Source of the DNA: Halomonas sp. DQ26W
GTDB taxonomy: Bacteria; Pseudomonadota; Gammaproteobacteria; Pseudomonadales; Halomonadaceae
NCBI RefSeq assembly: GCF_003339685.1
Contig: NZ_QPKI01000016.1
Coordinates: 1 to 64,000 of the forward strand
Reading direction: 5' to 3'
Length of the DNA: 64,000 nucleotides
Part shown: positions 1 through 9,471 of the stretch, piece after piece
Layout: each line of letters begins with the position of its first letter
Numbering within the stretch: the first letter of the stretch is position 1
Notes under the pieces: model-generated
The model's input: the letters and a program-made list of their open reading frames with translations, nothing else
Databases searched by the model: none
Told to the model about the DNA's origin: nothing
Made by a program: the position numbers and the translations under genes

Positions 1-71
1 TGGGTATGGCAAGGGCGAATCGGTCGCTAAGGGCAATGGCTGACAGGACGTGTCAGCGATGTCGTACACGC

Positions 72-109
72 CGTGATGCCAGCGCTCGATAACAAGCGCT
101 GGCATCACG
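72..109. terminator. Perfect 15-bp inverted repeat downstream of hcp
   Basis: Two perfect 15-base arms, CGTGATGCCAGCGCT and its complement, flank an 8-base loop at 87-94. A second short GC-rich hairpin lies at about 129-145, nearer the hcp stop. Neither is followed by a clear T-run on either strand. This is inferred to be the transcription end of hcp or of a gene left of the window. The remaining bases of 1-171 show no convincing gene. Confidence 0.45.
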
Positions 110-171
110 ACGCCGGCTGCGAAACGCCCCGCCCAGGCGGGCGGGACGCTATCGAAGGACTTCGGGCTTCC

Positions 172-690
172 TTAGCCTTCGATCGGGGCGCGCCAGTCGT
201 CGGAGCCGGAGGTGCCGGCAACGGTATGTTCCCAATCGATCTTGCGGTAGGCCAGGGAGACGTCCATCAGTTGAGTGAATTCAGCCGTGTTCATGTCCTG
301 GGCGTGCGGCATGCGCAGGTTGATGTCGACGATGGTGGCGTCGGTCAGGCTGGTGGTGAAGAAGTGCTCCTGCTTGCCTTCCCCTGAGGTGCGGTACCAC
401 TTCAGCTCGACATTGGGCAGCATCTCGCCGGAGGCCAGGGCGTTGTACATCAGCGGTACGGCCTTGTTCAGGGCCACGGTGAAGATCAACGGCTTGTGAG
501 CGCGCTGGCCGGAAGGCTGGCCGGACTGCGGGTCGGTGGGCACGGTGACGACGTGCTTGAATTCCTGAACCAGCATTTCGTCTTCGTGGCCTTCCACGTA
601 GATGTTGCCCACGGAATCCGGGGTAAAGGCGCCAGCGGTGATGTTGCCCTGGGTCTGGCCTTCGATGCTGATATAACAAGGTGTCGGCAT
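172..690 (-). CDS. hcp: Hcp family type VI secretion tube protein
   Basis: The 172-residue protein is a full-length Hcp1-family member. Hcp hexamers stack into the inner tube of the type VI secretion system and can carry effectors. Diagnostic features are the N-terminal MPTPCYISIEG strand, the HKPLIFT stretch near residues 65-71 and the C-terminal YRKIDWEH...GSDDWRAP signature at about 148-169. The start at 690 was chosen over an upstream ATG because AAGGAG lies seven bases before it (698-703) and Hcp proteins begin here. No other T6SS gene is present, so this is an orphan copy working with an apparatus encoded elsewhere. The long upstream gap holds a candidate sigma-54 promoter and a repeated palindrome. 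Confidence 0.95.
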   Translation of the reverse strand: MPTPCYISIEGQTQGNITAGAFTPDSVGNIYVEGHEDEMLVQEFKHVVTVPTDPQSGQPSGQRAHKPLIFTVALNKAVPLMYNALASGEMLPNVELKWYRTSGEGKQEHFFTTSLTDATIVDINLRMPHAQDMNTAEFTQLMDVSLAYRKIDWEHTVAGTSGSDDWRAPIEG

Positions 691-741
691 GAGTCTGCTC
701 CTTGACGATGTGAGTGAATGTCCGATGGACGGTACTGTAGA

Positions 742-757
742 AGCAGTAAGCGTGCCG
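742..757 (-). promoter_or_regulatory. Candidate sigma-54 (-24/-12) promoter of hcp
   Basis: On the minus strand the sequence reads CGGCACGCTTACTGCT. It has the GG and GC dinucleotides separated by exactly ten bases, and the CGGCAC/CTGC boxes are close to the TGGCAC-N5-TTGC consensus. Transcription would begin near 731, about 40 bases before the hcp ATG. Sigma-54 control by VasH-type activators is known for hcp genes in other gammaproteobacteria. The assignment here is inference from sequence. Confidence 0.55.
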
Positions 758-819
758 ACATTGGATAAACAAAATAAAAACAGATGGTTGCTATGAATTC
801 GCCAACTATGGCTAATCAT

Positions 820-883
820 AATTAGGCAAGATGTTGCCTGAATCGAGCAAGATCTTGCCCGGCGGGCAATAAATTGCCTAATT
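820..883. promoter_or_regulatory. Three phased GGCAA-N4-TTGCC palindromes upstream of hcp
   Basis: Three copies of one inverted repeat lie in a row: GGCAA-GATG-TTGCC (825-838), GCAA-GATC-TTGC (847-858) and GGCAA-TAAA-TTGCC (865-878). Their centres are 21 and 19 bases apart, close to two helical turns. The outermost arms also pair as AATTAGGCAA (820-829) with TTGCCTAATT (874-883). The array lies about 90-150 bases upstream of the predicted hcp start, a typical place for enhancer sites of a sigma-54 activator. The rest of the 691-991 gap is AT-rich and shows no gene. Confidence 0.6.
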
Positions 884-991
884 CAAATTTGGTTTTGGTC
901 GTGGAAATCTTGTCAGAGCAGTAGCTGAGATTGCGTATTCTGATCCTGGCCGTCATCTGTTGGAAAACACAGAGCGCTTTCCTCAATAGAG

Positions 992-2224
992 TCAGGCCTC
1001 CTTCGGCAGCGCCAGGCTGATCGCCACCGTGGCTGCCAGCATGGCGCTCGATACCCACAGCGTGGCGGTGAGCCCGCCGGTCATATAAAGCCAGCCAGAG
1101 AGCAGCGTGCCGATCAGTCGCCCCATGGCGTTGGCCATGTAGTAGAAGCCGACGTCCAGCGAGACGCCGTCGGCGCGAGCCAGCTTGACGATCAGGAAGC
1201 TGTGCAGGCTCGAGTTCACCGCGAACACCGCACCGAACAGCAGCAGCCCACCGAGCAACACGACGTGGGGCTGCCAGCCTCCTCCTGCCATATCCAGGCC
1301 CTGTTCTTGAAGACCGAGGGCAATCAGCGCCGGCAGGGTGGCAAGGCCCGCCGCCCACAGGATGGCGGCAGTACGCCCCGCATGACGCCCGGTAATACGA
1401 GGCGCCATTGCCTGGACCGCGCCGTAGCCGATCACCCATAGTGCCAGGAAGCCACCCACCCGCCAGCTATCCCAGCCGAACTGGGTGGCCAGGAACACCG
1501 GCAGCGCAACCACGAACCAGACGTCGCGAGCGCCGAACAGGAACAGCCTGGCCGCCGAGAGGATGTTGATCGCCGGGCTCTTGGAGAGGATCTCGCGAAA
1601 TTTCGGCTTGGCCTTGGCGCGGCCCAGGTCGGCATCGAGCCTGACCAGCGAAAGTGCCAGCACGCCGGCGAGCATCACCGCCATCACCAGGATCGCCCCC
1701 TGGAAGCCGATCAGAGTGAGCAGCAGCCCGCCGAGGAAGAAGCCCACGCCCTTCAGCGCGTTCTTGGAGCCTGTGAGCAGCGCCACCCAGCGGTAGAGCG
1801 CCGGATGGCCGGCGTCGCCGGCAGGCACCAGGGTCTTGATCGCGCTCTTGGCGCTCATCTTGTTGAGGTCCTTGGCGATGCCCGAGAGCGCCTGGGCGGC
1901 CATCACCCAGGGCACGCTGAGCCAGGCTACCGGCACCAGCAGCATGGCGAGGGCGAATACCTGCAGCCCCAGGCCCATGTTCATGGTGCGGTTGAGGCCA
2001 AGACGCGCGCCCAGCCAGCCGCCCACCAGGTTGGTGACCACGCCGAAGAGCTCGTAGAACAGGAACAGCAGCGCCACTTCCAGCGCCGAGTAGCCGAGCT
2101 GGTGGAAGTAGAGCACCACCAGCATGCGTAGGGCACCGTCGGTCAGCGTGAACGCCCAGTAGTTGCCGGTGACCAACAGGTACTGGCGTACTTCGCGGGG
2201 CAGGGCGGCTACGCGAGCGATCAT
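992..2224 (-). CDS. arsJ: ArsJ-type MFS organoarsenical exporter
   Basis: This 410-residue protein is a 12-helix major facilitator with the ArsJ family's N-terminal block: [20 protein letters not shown] at about residues 15-34, then [20 protein letters not shown]. In characterised systems ArsJ exports 1-arseno-3-phosphoglycerate, the unstable product made from arsenate by its partner GAPDH. The extruded compound then breaks down outside the cell to arsenate. Its start codon overlaps the stop of the upstream GAPDH gene in an ATGA, so the two are translationally coupled. No arsR, arsC or arsB lies in the window. The neighbouring partner makes the assignment firm. Confidence 0.93.
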   Translation of the reverse strand: MIARVAALPREVRQYLLVTGNYWAFTLTDGALRMLVVLYFHQLGYSALEVALLFLFYELFGVVTNLVGGWLGARLGLNRTMNMGLGLQVFALAMLLVPVAWLSVPWVMAAQALSGIAKDLNKMSAKSAIKTLVPAGDAGHPALYRWVALLTGSKNALKGVGFFLGGLLLTLIGFQGAILVMAVMLAGVLALSLVRLDADLGRAKAKPKFREILSKSPAINILSAARLFLFGARDVWFVVALPVFLATQFGWDSWRVGGFLALWVIGYGAVQAMAPRITGRHAGRTAAILWAAGLATLPALIALGLQEQGLDMAGGGWQPHVVLLGGLLLFGAVFAVNSSLHSFLIVKLARADGVSLDVGFYYMANAMGRLIGTLLSGWLYMTGGLTATLWVSSAMLAATVAISLALPKEA

Positions 2225-3249
2225 GCGTCGGCGTTCCCCACCATGGCGGCCAGCTCCACGGTGCGGCAGGCATAGCCGTACTCGTTGTCGTACCAGGCAT
2301 AGAGCTTCACCTGGGTGCCGGCTACCACCATGGTGGAGAGCGCATCGACGATGGAGCTGCGTGGGTCGCTGCGATAGTCGATGGAGACCAGGGGGCGTTC
2401 TTCATACCCCAGGATGCCGGCAAGCTCACCTTCTGCAGCTTCCTTGAGCATGGCGTTGACCTCTTCCACCGTGGTTTCGCGCTGCACTTCGAACACCATG
2501 TCGGTGAGCGAGGCATTGGCCAGCGGTACACGCACCGCGTGGCCGTTGAGCTTGCCCGTCAGCTCAGGGAAGATTGCGGTGATCGCCTTGGCCGAACCGG
2601 TGGTGGTAGGTATCAGGCTCATGCCGCAGGCCCGTGAGCGGCGCAGATCCGGCTTTTGTGGAGAGCTGGGAGCATCCAGGATCACCTGGGTGTTGGTGAT
2701 GTCGTGGATGGTGGTCATGGAGCCGTGGCGGATGCCGAGCTGCTCGTGGATCACCTTGACCACCGGCGCCAGGCAGTTGGTGGTGCAGCTCGCGGCGGTG
2801 ACGATGCGATGCTCGGTCGGGTCGAACAAGTGGTCGTTCACGCCCATCACCATGTTGAGTACACCCTCTTCCTTGACCGGGGCGCTGACCACCACGCGCT
2901 TCACACCCTGATCGAGATAGGCCTGCAGTGTCTCGGTCGTCTTCATCTTGCCCGAGCATTCGATGACCACGTCGCAGTCGGACCAGTCGGTATCGCCGAT
3001 ATCGCGGTTCGCGGTGAAAGCGATGTGCCGGCCGGCCACCGAGATGGCGCCCTCGGTCGCCGTGATATCATCGCCGCCACCGGTCCACTGGCCGTGCACC
3101 GAGTCGAACTGCAGCAGGTGGGCGAAGGTGGCACCGTCGCCCCCCGGGTCGTTGATGCGCACGAATTCGTGCTCGGGATTCGACCAGCCGGCGCGCAGCG
3201 CCAGGCGGCCGATGCGGCCGAATCCGTTGATACCGATGCGAAGGGTCAT
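2221..3249 (-). CDS. ArsJ-associated glyceraldehyde-3-phosphate dehydrogenase
   Basis: The 342-residue protein has the NAD-binding [10 protein letters not shown] motif at 6-15 and the catalytic SCTTNC motif with Cys155. The general-base His is near 182 (IHDITNTQ), and WYDNEYGY is close to the C-terminus. With arsenate in place of phosphate, GAPDH forms 1-arseno-3-phosphoglycerate for export by ArsJ. The start at 3249 is set by AAGGAG six bases upstream and by the Rossmann motif at the N-terminus. The gene overlaps arsJ by four bases. A role in central glycolysis is less likely given this coupling. The divergent region to hrpB is AT-rich and probably holds the promoter. Confidence 0.92.
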   Translation of the reverse strand: MTLRIGINGFGRIGRLALRAGWSNPEHEFVRINDPGGDGATFAHLLQFDSVHGQWTGGGDDITATEGAISVAGRHIAFTANRDIGDTDWSDCDVVIECSGKMKTTETLQAYLDQGVKRVVVSAPVKEEGVLNMVMGVNDHLFDPTEHRIVTAASCTTNCLAPVVKVIHEQLGIRHGSMTTIHDITNTQVILDAPSSPQKPDLRRSRACGMSLIPTTTGSAKAITAIFPELTGKLNGHAVRVPLANASLTDMVFEVQRETTVEEVNAMLKEAAEGELAGILGYEERPLVSIDYRSDPRSSIVDALSTMVVAGTQVKLYAWYDNEYGYACRTVELAAMVGNADA

Positions 3250-3349
3250 GGTGCGCTCCTTGTTGCCTGAGATGTCAGATACTGAGATGTGTCGATGAAA
3301 TGTGCCTGAAATATATGACAAATCGTATATGAAAAATGATGACAATTCG

Positions 3350-5797
3350 ATGACAGCGTCGGCGGCACTGCCTATCGAGACCCGCCTTGATGATATCCGC
3401 CTGGCGCTCGCTGGTCATAACCGGGCGGTACTGGTCGCCGAACCGGGCGCCGGCAAGACCACTCGGGTTCCCCTTGCACTGCTCGAGGCGGCCTGGTGCG
3501 GCCAGGGCAAGCTGTTGCTGCTGGAACCCCGCCGCGTGGCTGCCAGGCTTGCCGCCGGTTTCATGGCCGAGCAGTTGGGAGAAGCCGTGGGCGCAACGGT
3601 GGGCTATCGCATGCGGGGCGAGAGCCGGGTGGGGGCGAACACCCGCCTCGAGGTCGTCACCCAGGGGGTGCTGACCCGAATGCTGCAGGACGACCCCATG
3701 CTCGAGGGGGTGGCGGGCGTCATCTTCGACGAGTTCCACGAACGCAGCCTCGAAGCCGACCTGGGCCTGGCGCTGGTGCTTGATGCCCAGTCGGTGCGCG
3801 ATGATCTGCGCCTGCTGGTGATGTCGGCGACCCTGGACGTCGATGCCCTGCTCGGCGTACTTGGCGACGACACCCCGGTGATCGACTGCCCGGGCCGCAC
3901 CCATCCCGTCGTCACGCGGCACCATGCCGTTTGCGGGCGCGGCGATACGGCTCGCCAGCAGGCAATGGCGGTGTCGGCTGCCATGACCGACGAGGTCGGT
4001 GACGTCCTGGTGATACTGCCCGGGGTGGCCGAGATTCGCCGCCTGGCCAGGGAACTGAGCGCGCGGCGGCCCGACCTTTCGGTCATGGAGCTGCATGGGC
4101 GGCTGCCGCTGGATGCCCAGCGTCGTGCGCTACGCCCGGACCCGCAAGGCCATCGCCGGGTGGTACTGGCCACGGCGATTGCCGAATCCAGCCTGACGGT
4201 GGAAGGGGTTCGCATCGTGGTCGACGCCGGCCAGGAGCGGGTGCCGGTTTTTCAGCCACGCAGCGGACTGACCCGGTTGGAGACGCGCCGGGTCAATCGC
4301 GCCAGCGCCGATCAGCGCCGTGGCCGGGCAGGGCGCCAGGGCCCGGGTCTCTGTGTCCGCCTGTGGCCCGAGGAGCAGCCTCTGGTTCCCCACGGGGAGC
4401 CGGAGATTCGCCAGGCCGACCTGGCTCCACTGGCGTTCGAGCTGGCCCGCTGGGGGGTGACGGATATCGCATCACTCGCCTGGGTTACGTCTCCGCCTGC
4501 CGGTGCGCTGGCTGCCGGACGGGACCTGCTCCGGCAGCTCGGCTTGCTCAACGAGGCGTTCCATCTCACCGCGCTGGGACGTCGCTGCGTCCGCTGGCCC
4601 ACCCATCCGCGCCTGGCGGTGATGCTGGAGCGAGCCCATGAGCTGGAGGCACTGCCTCTGGCCTGTGCGCTGGTGGCGGCACTGGAGGGACATGACCTGG
4701 AGGGTGAGAAGGACCTGGAGCGTGCGCTGCAGGTCCGCCTCGCCAACGCCAAGGGCTATCGCCAGTGGCACCATGAGGCCCGTCGCCTGGCGCGTATCGG
4801 TGGCTGCGGGTTGGAGGTGGCAAGCCTCGCCCCGCTGGGCGAGTTGCTGGCGCTGGCCTATCCCGAGCGAGTGGCGCAGCGTCTTGAGCCGGGGCGCTTT
4901 CGCCTGGCCGGGGGAGGGCTCGCCACCCTGCCCGAGCAGCATCCCCTTGCTCATTCCGAGCTGCTGGTGGCCGCCGAGCTGGATGGCCAGGCCAGTGGAG
5001 CGCGCATCTTTCGCGGCGTGTCGATTACCCGCGAGCGCCTCGAGGCGCTCTTTTCGGAAACTGCGGAGTGGCGCGCGAGCCTCGAATGGTCTGACGCCCA
5101 GGGCCGCCTGACCGGCGAAGAGGTGCGCGGCCTGGGGGCGGTGGTGCTCGAACGCAGGGCGCTGAAGTCGCTGCCAGCCGAGGCGGTGCACACGGCTCTG
5201 CTCGAGGCATTGCGCCGCCGCGGCGTACTGCCTTTCGACGAGGCGGGCGACCAGCTGCGCGGAAGAGTGGCCCTGCTGCGCCGGGAACTGGGTGACGACT
5301 GGCCGGACTGGTCGACATCGATGTTGCTCGACGATCTCGAGAACTGGCTTGGCCCGCATCTTGACGGTATCACCCGGCTCGATGCCGTGGATCGCCTGCC
5401 CCTGACGCGGATTCTTCTCGACGTGCTTGACTGGTCGCTGCGCTCGCGCCTCGACGCGATGGCACCCGAGCGGGTGGAAGTGCCCAGTGGCTCCCGAGTC
5501 CGGCTCGACTATACGCCCTGCCTGGAGCGGGGGGAGCCGGTGTTGGCGGTAAAGCTGCAAGAGGTGTTTGGCTGGCACGGTTCCCCCCTTGTCGCCGATG
5601 GCCGGGTCGCGGTACTGCTGCATCTGTTGTCGCCGGCGCGGCGTCCGCTGCAGGTCACCCGGGACCTGGCCAGCTTCTGGGCTAATGGCTACCCGGAGGT
5701 GCGCCGCGAGATGCGTGGCCGCTACCCGAAGCACCCCTGGCCGGAGGATCCATTGGAAGCAGAAGCGACGGCACGCGCCAAGCGGCGTAGCAACTAG
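3350..5797 (+). CDS. hrpB: ATP-dependent helicase HrpB
   Basis: The protein is a DEAH/RHA-family helicase of the HrpB type. It has Walker A EPGAGKTT at 31-38, the DEFH box at 127-130, motif III MSATLD near 165 and the RRGRAGR motif VI near 325. These are followed by the helicase-associated domain and the long HrpB C-terminal domain. Length is about 815 residues, close to E. coli HrpB. The substrate of HrpB is not well defined; an RNA or DNA helicase role is presumed. The start is uncertain: a GTG at 3302 and an ATG at 3329 are in frame and none has a strong ribosome site. It is transcribed divergently from the arsenate pair and convergently with the ATPase gene. Confidence 0.93.
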   Translation: MTASAALPIETRLDDIRLALAGHNRAVLVAEPGAGKTTRVPLALLEAAWCGQGKLLLLEPRRVAARLAAGFMAEQLGEAVGATVGYRMRGESRVGANTRLEVVTQGVLTRMLQDDPMLEGVAGVIFDEFHERSLEADLGLALVLDAQSVRDDLRLLVMSATLDVDALLGVLGDDTPVIDCPGRTHPVVTRHHAVCGRGDTARQQAMAVSAAMTDEVGDVLVILPGVAEIRRLARELSARRPDLSVMELHGRLPLDAQRRALRPDPQGHRRVVLATAIAESSLTVEGVRIVVDAGQERVPVFQPRSGLTRLETRRVNRASADQRRGRAGRQGPGLCVRLWPEEQPLVPHGEPEIRQADLAPLAFELARWGVTDIASLAWVTSPPAGALAAGRDLLRQLGLLNEAFHLTALGRRCVRWPTHPRLAVMLERAHELEALPLACALVAALEGHDLEGEKDLERALQVRLANAKGYRQWHHEARRLARIGGCGLEVASLAPLGELLALAYPERVAQRLEPGRFRLAGGGLATLPEQHPLAHSELLVAAELDGQASGARIFRGVSITRERLEALFSETAEWRASLEWSDAQGRLTGEEVRGLGAVVLERRALKSLPAEAVHTALLEALRRRGVLPFDEAGDQLRGRVALLRRELGDDWPDWSTSMLLDDLENWLGPHLDGITRLDAVDRLPLTRILLDVLDWSLRSRLDAMAPERVEVPSGSRVRLDYTPCLERGEPVLAVKLQEVFGWHGSPLVADGRVAVLLHLLSPARRPLQVTRDLASFWANGYPEVRREMRGRYPKHPWPEDPLEAEATARAKRRSN

Positions 5798-5855
5798 TTG
5801 CCAGGCGCCTCAGCTTGCGCTGTTGGCCATGCCCATGCCAAAAAGCGTCGACCAC

Positions 5856-8630
5856 TCATTGGGTTGGGGCACTGGCCTTGTCATGGTGCCCTGTCGCCGA
5901 ACTGTCGGATGACTTGCGCAGGCGCAGGACCCGTTTCTCCAGCTCCACGGTCAGGAAGATTGCAACGCTGCCGGCGAGGATCACGAGCCAGTGAAGCGGC
6001 CCCAGGCCGGCACTGCCGAAGATGGCCTGCATGAAGGGCAGGTAGGTCCAGCCAAGTTGCAGCAGCACAACCAGCCCGATGGCGAGCCATACCGGACGAC
6101 TGCCGAAGATGCCCTGCACAGACAGGGCGCTGTTGACCAGGAAACGGCTGTTGATCAGGTAGGCGGCGCTACCCATGACCAACATGTTGACCGCACCGGT
6201 CCGCGCCAGCTCGGCGCTGGCTTCCTGAACGAGCAGGATCCAGGTGAACATGCCGAAAACGCCGATCAACAGCAGGAACGATACGAATGCCACCCGCCAC
6301 AGCAGGAACAGGTCGAGTAAGGCTGCCGACGGATCGCGTGGTTGACGCTGCATGATATCCGGCTCGGCTTCCTCGAAGGCCAGCGCCAGGCCCAGGGTCA
6401 CCGCCACCACCATGTTGACCCACAGCGCCTGGAGCGGTGTTACCGGTAGCATGGTTCCCCCGAGCACGGCGAGCATTATCGCCAGGCCCTGGCCGCCATT
6501 GGTGGGCAGGATGAAGGTTATGGTCTTGCGAATATTGTCGTAGACCTTCCGCCCCTCCTCGATGGCACTGACGATGGTGGCGAAGTTGTCATCGGCCAGC
6601 ACCATCTCGGCGGCCTCCTTGGCAGCCTCTGTACCCTGGATACCCATCGCCACGCCGACGTCGGCACGCTTGAGGGCCGGACCATCATTGACACCGTCGC
6701 CGGTCATGGCGCAGATTCCGCCCTGTGCCTGCATGGCCTTGACCAGGCGTAGCTTGTGCTCCGGTGCGGCCCGCGCGAAGACATCCACCTTGAGTATCTT
6801 GTCTTCAAGTTCCTCGTCACTCATGGATTCCAGCTCTCGTCCGCTCACCACATTCTCGGTCTGAGCGAAGCCCAACTGGTTGGCAATGGCGCGGGCAGTC
6901 ACGGCATGGTCTCCGGTTACCATGACCGGGCGAATGCCGGCTTCCAGGCACCGCTTGACGGCCTCGATGGCAGCTTCCCGGGGCGGGTCGAGCAGGCCCA
7001 CCAGCCCCAGCAGCACCAGGCCTTGTTCGGCATGCTCGTCGTTCAGTTCGCCGGAGATGCCTTCGCCATCCTTCTCCGCTAGTGCCAGCACCCTGAGGCC
7101 ACGCGAGGACAGCGCATGGATTCGTTTTTCCCACGCCTGCTGATCCAGCTCGGTATCACCACCGTCAACGCGCACCTTGTGACACATCTCGAGCAGTCGA
7201 TCCGGCGCGCCCTTGACCAGCAGTCGGCTGCCATCAAAGTCGTTGAGCGTGGCCATGTACTTGCGTTCGGATTCGAAGGGAATGGCGTCGTTGCGGGGGT
7301 GATCGTCGCGAAGCTTGCGGGTATCGACATCGCCCTTGGTTGCGGCGACGATCAGCGAACCTTCGGTGGGGTCGCCATGTATCGTCCATCGATCTTCTTC
7401 CTTGGCCAGCTCGGCGTCGTTGCACAGCACACCGACCTTGAGGAAATGAGCCAATGCAGGGTAGTCCTTGAGCGCGATTGCCTCGCTCTCTTCGTCACTC
7501 TCCTTATCGTCCGCTGTGAGATGGAACTTGCCCTCTGGCTTGAAGCCGATGCCGGATAGGCGGAATTCCCCCTGGGGCAACCAGATGGCTTGCGCCGTCA
7601 TTTCGTTGCGGGTAAGGGTGCCAGTCTTGTCGGAGAAGATGGTGGAAATCGAGCCCAAGGTCTCGACGGCAGGTAGACGCCGTATGATGGCCTTGCGCTT
7701 TGCCATCGCCTGTACTCCTAGGGCGAGGGAAATGGTCACGATGGCGGGCAGGCCCTCGGGGATGGCGGCAACCGCCAGGCCGACAGCCGCCATGAACATG
7801 GCGCTGATGGCCTGGTCATGAATGATCACCCCGAACGTGGCGGTGAGTGCAGCCGCCGCGAGGATGAAGATGGCTAGTACGCGCCCGGCCCGGTCGAGTT
7901 GACGAAGCAGCGGCGTCTTGAGCTGTTCGACATCACGCAGCATCTCGGAAATGCGGCCGATTTCGGTGTGGGTTCCGGTTTCCACCACGAGACCCACCGC
8001 CGTGCCCTGGGCGACGATGGTGCTGGCGTAGGCCATGGCGCTACGCTCGGCGAGGTCGGCTTTTTCCTCCACCGGTTCGGTCTGCTTGTCGACCGGCGTG
8101 GACTCGCCGGTCAACGCTGCTTCTTCGGTCCGCAGGCGCTTTGCCTTGATCAGGCGCAGGTCCGCCGGTATCCGGTCGCCGCTCTCGACCATCACGATGT
8201 CGCCGGGTACCAGCTCCTCGGCATCGATGGTCTGTCGCTTTCCACCGCGCAGCACACTTGCCTGGGGTGAGAGCATGTCCCGTATACTCTCCAGCGCCTG
8301 TTCGGCCTTGCCCTCCTGGATGAAGCCGATCAGTGCGATTATGATGACGACGCCAAGAATTGCCAGGGCATCCAGCGTCTGGCCAAGACCCAGGCTGGCC
8401 ACCGCCGCGACGATCAGGATCAGCATCAGGATATTGTTGAACTGCTCGAGCAGGCGCTTCCACCAGGGGCGACCCTGCTGCTGCTTGAGCTTGTTGCGTC
8501 CATATTCGTCCAGCCGTTTCCTGGCGGCATCATCCGAAAGCCCTTCGCGGGAGCCTTCGGCTCTTTGCAGGGCGTCGTCAGCCGACATGGCGTGCCAGGC
8601 GGTACGGGGGGACTCTTGGCGTTCGGGCAT
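5856..8630 (-). CDS. P2-type cation-transporting ATPase (PacL/CtpF-like)
   Basis: The 924-residue protein has all P-type ATPase landmarks: the actuator TGES loop at 174-177, the M4 motif PEGLP at 291-295, phosphorylation site DKTGTLT with Asp334, and hinge GDGVND. Ten membrane segments are expected. PEGLP places it among P2 pumps for Ca2+ or a related cation. M6 reads WVNMVVAVTLGLALAFE, like mycobacterial CtpF, and lacks the Asp of the NLVTDG ion-site motif of SERCA, so the transported ion is uncertain. The start at 8630 is preceded by GGAGATAAGGG. An upstream in-frame ATG at 8708 looks too long. The gene is monocistronic. Confidence 0.9.
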   Translation of the reverse strand: MPERQESPRTAWHAMSADDALQRAEGSREGLSDDAARKRLDEYGRNKLKQQQGRPWWKRLLEQFNNILMLILIVAAVASLGLGQTLDALAILGVVIIIALIGFIQEGKAEQALESIRDMLSPQASVLRGGKRQTIDAEELVPGDIVMVESGDRIPADLRLIKAKRLRTEEAALTGESTPVDKQTEPVEEKADLAERSAMAYASTIVAQGTAVGLVVETGTHTEIGRISEMLRDVEQLKTPLLRQLDRAGRVLAIFILAAAALTATFGVIIHDQAISAMFMAAVGLAVAAIPEGLPAIVTISLALGVQAMAKRKAIIRRLPAVETLGSISTIFSDKTGTLTRNEMTAQAIWLPQGEFRLSGIGFKPEGKFHLTADDKESDEESEAIALKDYPALAHFLKVGVLCNDAELAKEEDRWTIHGDPTEGSLIVAATKGDVDTRKLRDDHPRNDAIPFESERKYMATLNDFDGSRLLVKGAPDRLLEMCHKVRVDGGDTELDQQAWEKRIHALSSRGLRVLALAEKDGEGISGELNDEHAEQGLVLLGLVGLLDPPREAAIEAVKRCLEAGIRPVMVTGDHAVTARAIANQLGFAQTENVVSGRELESMSDEELEDKILKVDVFARAAPEHKLRLVKAMQAQGGICAMTGDGVNDGPALKRADVGVAMGIQGTEAAKEAAEMVLADDNFATIVSAIEEGRKVYDNIRKTITFILPTNGGQGLAIMLAVLGGTMLPVTPLQALWVNMVVAVTLGLALAFEEAEPDIMQRQPRDPSAALLDLFLLWRVAFVSFLLLIGVFGMFTWILLVQEASAELARTGAVNMLVMGSAAYLINSRFLVNSALSVQGIFGSRPVWLAIGLVVLLQLGWTYLPFMQAIFGSAGLGPLHWLVILAGSVAIFLTVELEKRVLRLRKSSDSSATGHHDKASAPTQ

Positions 8631-8938
8631 TCCCTTATCTCCGAAGGCGAATAATGGATGTAGCCATGTGTAGCATAAACCGTGTTGCACTGCAGTGATG
8701 CAGGGCAAGTAATGGAATACAACCGGCTGTGCTGCCTTGGGAAGGTGTCCCGCCAGTCACCGATGCATTATGGGTGTTGCCTCCTATAGAAGGCCTTGAT
8801 GCGTGCAGCGGCTGTAATAGTTAACGATCGTCGAGTTACGTGTATCAGTCACCTGCGACAGGAAGTCGGATGCCGTCAGGGTGGCGATTATCCCGTGACT
8901 GGCTCGCAAGTTGTCTTGCAGTGTAGGAGAGGAGAGTC
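8631..8938. other. Divergent intergenic region, no gene seen
   Basis: These 308 bases separate the ATPase and YchJ-like genes, which are transcribed apart, so both promoters should lie here. I found no consensus promoter I would defend. A nine-base pair of inverted arms, GCCAGTCAC near 8752 and GTGACTGGC near 8895, is far apart and may be chance. The right end holds a very strong purine-rich ribosome site for the YchJ-like gene. Confidence 0.5.
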
Positions 8939-9466
8939 ATGAGTAACAACAGCACCCTGGATGCCGAACTTTCTGGACAAGCCGGTGCCGAGCGAATGCA
9001 AGGCAAGCGATGCCCGTGTGGCAGTGGCAGTGTCTTGGCCGAGTGCTGTGGCCGTTACCACCGCGGAGCGCCGGCACCCAGTCCCGAGGACTTGATGCGA
9101 TCGCGCTATAGTGCCTTCGCCCTCGATCTGACCGAGTACTTGCTGGCGTCCTGGCATACGTCGACGCGCCCGCAACAACTCGAGCCGGGTAGCACGACCC
9201 GCTGGGTTCGCCTCGAGGTGGTGGCCGCCAGCGAGCAGGGTGAGGGCGACTCGGCCCGCGGCCGGGTACACTTTCGCGCCACATTCCACGAAGGTCGACG
9301 TTGGGCGGTGCTGGAGGAGAATTCTCGTTTCGTGCAGGAGGCTGGGCGCTGGGTCTACCTAGACGGCAGTCCCAGCGTGACCCGCCTGAAGCCGGGCCGC
9401 AACGATCCCTGTCCTTGCGGTAGCGGTCGCAAGTTCAAGAGCTGCTGTGGCCAGGGCTCACGCTGA
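8939..9466 (+). CDS. YchJ family SEC-C metal-binding protein
   Basis: The 175-residue protein carries two zinc-binding SEC-C motifs that bracket a YchJ middle domain. The first, [17 protein letters not shown], is at about 22-38. The second, [14 protein letters not shown], is at about 158-171. Between them [20 protein letters not shown] is the usual YchJ/UPF0225 block. The molecular role of the family is unknown. The ATG at 8939 follows AGGAGAGGAGAG. It stands alone, ending five bases from the stop of the convergent hutH gene. Confidence 0.9.
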   Translation: MSNNSTLDAELSGQAGAERMQGKRCPCGSGSVLAECCGRYHRGAPAPSPEDLMRSRYSAFALDLTEYLLASWHTSTRPQQLEPGSTTRWVRLEVVAASEQGEGDSARGRVHFRATFHEGRRWAVLEENSRFVQEAGRWVYLDGSPSVTRLKPGRNDPCPCGSGRKFKSCCGQGSR

Positions 9467-9471
9467 CGCCC

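Noticed and set aside
2221..3249. Housekeeping glycolytic GAPDH
   Set aside because: The four-base overlap with arsJ is the known arrangement for the arsenate pathway, and no other glycolytic genes are near.
4472..5734. A 420-codon minus-strand frame inside hrpB
   Set aside because: hrpB is continuous and matches its family along its full length; the minus frame has no recognisable domain.
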